NCBI GenBank assembly: GCA_900544865.1
Contig: UQXA01000041.1
Location: 1-16,336 of the forward strand
DNA: 16,336 bases
Direction of reading: 5' to 3'
Source: an uncultured Collinsella sp.
GTDB taxonomy: Bacteria > Actinomycetota > Coriobacteriia > Coriobacteriales > Coriobacteriaceae
In this document: positions 15,390 to 16,336 of the stretch, in pieces
Position numbering within the stretch: the first letter of the stretch is position 1
Layout of the letters: every line of letters begins with the position of its first letter
Made by a program: the position numbers and the translations under genes
The notes under the pieces: generated by a model
What the model saw: the letters and a program-made list of their open reading frames with translations, nothing else
Database searches by the model: none
What the model was told of the DNA's origin: nothing

Positions 15390-15473
15390 GATTTAGTTGT
15401 TACACGTGTTTGATACCATCCCGTGCGGACAAAACTCGCGCTGGGCGGTCAAGGCGGCGGCGTCCATGCCGCT

Positions 15474-15500
15474 TGAGAGAAGAAAGAAAGGAAAGAGGAG
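15474..15500 (+). repeat. Homopurine/homopyrimidine tract
   Basis: The plus strand is purine-only for 27 bases, made of GA, GAAA and GGA units. The minus-strand transcript therefore carries a pyrimidine-only tract in the leader of the helicase gene. Such tracts are prone to slippage and can form unusual structures. No function is assigned. Confidence 0.5.
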
Positions 15501-15510
15501 CAGTCAGCGA

Positions 15511-15699
15511 CTACTCGCACGAAGCGAGCAGTTTCTTAAGATCGCACTCCAACGCCTCGCGCTCTTTGGCATCGATCACTGCAAGGGCGACACGCATCAG
15601 GGATGCATCGGCGGCAGACTCCTGAACCTGGTCGGGGCGCTTGCTAAAGCTTTTCCCGGCAGCCTTCCGATCGGTCGCGCCGTTCAGTGCGGTGGCTAA
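15511..15699 (-). pseudogene. Out-of-frame coding-like extension of the acidic protein gene
   Basis: 62 codons in the alternative frame directly after the acidic protein's stop read like a real helical protein (from LATALNGATDRKAAG to LLASCE, with SLMRVALAVIDAKEREAL inside). There is no start codon with a ribosome site: the first ATG is at codon 35, with none in range. Adding one T to the TTT run at 15698-15700 would fuse it to the acidic gene's SDDNL end, giving about 258 aa. It is either a frameshifted C-terminus or the remnant of another gene. Confidence 0.4.
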
Positions 15700-16283
15700 A
15701 GATTGTCATCGGACTTTGCGCTGGCTTTGGCCGCCTCTTCGCCCGCGATCAGGTCCTTAACCGTTATATACGCACTGTACGTAGCATCCTCGATCTTTTC
15801 CAAAACATCATCAGGGTCGCAAGTGCCCCAAGTTTCTTCGAGGACTCGAGCCAATCCCCAAGCAGCGCTGAGCAGGACGTCAACGTCCTTTAGATCTAAA
15901 TGATCGACCGTAAAGGGATAGTCCGCGCACTCCAGTAGATACGTGTCAACTGCGCCAATTGCCTCAGCCACGTATGGCTCAAGATCGCAATGGGGTTGGA
16001 GGGCGCACAGCGCCTTGTGCGGATCGGTCGGCTCGATCCAATACAGCGTTGTCGCATCCTCGCATTTCTCGAGCGGATAACGCTCAACCGCCTTCTCCCA
16101 ACTTTCATACCAAGGATCGGCATCGCCGTCCGTCATCGACCTGCAAAGATCAATCGCCGCAGAAACAGTCGCACACGAGCATCTATAACTGGCGCCTTTC
16201 CTAAAATCATCATTGAGCTCGTCGTCGCCAGACAGCCTCGCCTCCATGATCAGAAACGGGCCGTCATCATCTGTAATGCTCAT
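15696..16283 (-). CDS. Highly acidic protein, unknown, first gene of the putative module
   Basis: This 195-aa protein starts at ATG 16283 (MSITDDDGPFL). GGGAGG lies 7 nt upstream; the ATG five codons earlier overlaps that site and is rejected. It has about 44 Asp/Glu against about 15 Lys/Arg, eight Cys scattered without zinc-finger spacing, and no TM or signal. The second half looks helical (VDVLLSAAWGLARVLEETWG). I do not recognise a family. It precedes the helicase-nuclease gene in the same direction with a gap of about 318 nt, or 133 nt if the out-of-frame extension belongs to it. Strong acidity next to a nuclease is compatible with a regulatory, inhibitory or DNA-mimic protein, but that is speculation. 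The stop is placed by a TTTAG that may itself be a frameshift. Confidence 0.65.
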   Translation of the reverse strand: MSITDDDGPFLIMEARLSGDDELNDDFRKGASYRCSCATVSAAIDLCRSMTDGDADPWYESWEKAVERYPLEKCEDATTLYWIEPTDPHKALCALQPHCDLEPYVAEAIGAVDTYLLECADYPFTVDHLDLKDVDVLLSAAWGLARVLEETWGTCDPDDVLEKIEDATYSAYITVKDLIAGEEAAKASAKSDDNL

Positions 16284-16290
16284 TGAACTG

Positions 16291-16322
16291 CCTCCCATTT
16301 CTTGGACATGAGAAATGGGAGG
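16291..16322. promoter_or_regulatory. 12-bp hairpin masking the ribosome site
   Basis: CCTCCCATTTCT (16291-16302) and AGAAATGGGAGG (16311-16322) form a perfect 12-bp stem with an 8-base loop. In the minus-strand transcript the second arm contains GGGAGG, the Shine-Dalgarno of the acidic gene, so the stem would hide it. Read on the plus strand the stem is followed by CTTTT, a short T run, so it could also be a terminator of a plus-strand transcript. The window ends 14 bases later, so the neighbour is unknown. Confidence 0.6.
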
Positions 16323-16336
16323 CTTTTGGAGTGGGT

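Larger units (their letters stand above)
15378..15695. other. Gap upstream of the helicase gene
   Basis: This gap of about 318 bases lies between the acidic protein's stop and the helicase start. It contains the coding-like frame 15511-15699, a hairpin at 15510-15532 (ACTGCTCGC and GCGAGTAGT around TTCGT), a pyrimidine-only stretch on the minus strand (15474-15500), and the helicase ribosome site GGAGG at 15385-15389. No convincing promoter was found; TTGACC occurs on the minus strand but no -10 follows at 17 bases. Confidence 0.5.

Noticed and set aside
15510..15532. Terminator after the acidic gene
   Set aside because: The stem (9 bp with one G-U) is not followed by a T run on either strand, only by a mixed pyrimidine region, so termination is doubtful.

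Overview
The window looks like part of a high-GC Actinomycetota genome, most likely Coriobacteriia and probably Collinsella. That assignment is an inference from the GC-rich coding bias, a leaderless-looking gluQ start, a DUF2207 protein, a sortase-anchored Ala-rich surface protein, and short intergenic repeats whose style I associate from memory with Collinsella. No rRNA or tRNA is present to confirm it. The left edge (1-49) is not genomic. It is an Illumina Nextera i5 adapter, so the contig ends there and the first gene is cut off.

Left half (50-5650), ordinary chromosome. A 3'-truncated DUF2207 membrane protein lies on the minus strand. A 557-base gap follows, holding a short repeat, a palindrome, a folded-RNA candidate, a terminator and a promoter. 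gluQ (glutamyl-Q tRNA(Asp) synthetase) is on the plus strand. Converging on it is a minus-strand cluster, in transcription order: an anchored Cys/His-cluster small protein, a possible Cys-rich mini-ORF, a two-TM small protein, and two metallophosphoesterases that overlap by ATGA.

Middle (5677-9522). A 1116-residue secreted surface protein has two long Ala-rich coiled coils flanking a central CAP/SCP domain and ends in a sortase signal with the variant motif MPATG. It is followed by a strong GC hairpin terminator. Upstream is a 64-residue acidic small ORF with a good sigma-70-type promoter.

Right part (9567-16322), the accessory and most interesting region. Read in transcription order on the minus strand it holds three genes. 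First is a highly acidic protein of unknown family, with an out-of-frame coding-like extension. Second is a large SF2 helicase with a C-terminal PD-(D/E)XK nuclease domain, interrupted by a -1 frameshift near 11875. Third is a 631-residue protein, overlapping the helicase gene by 17 nt, whose C-terminal half resembles a divergent MID-PIWI module. Helicase plus nuclease plus PIWI-like protein recalls the predicted PIWI-RE defence islands (PIWI-RE, REase, DinG-type helicase), but here the nuclease is fused to the helicase and the PIWI-like protein is short and appears to lack a catalytic tetrad. I read it as a candidate guide-dependent anti-mobile-element module. In this copy it may be damaged: there is one clear frameshift, a possible second one, and a Walker A motif with Asn where Thr/Ser is expected.
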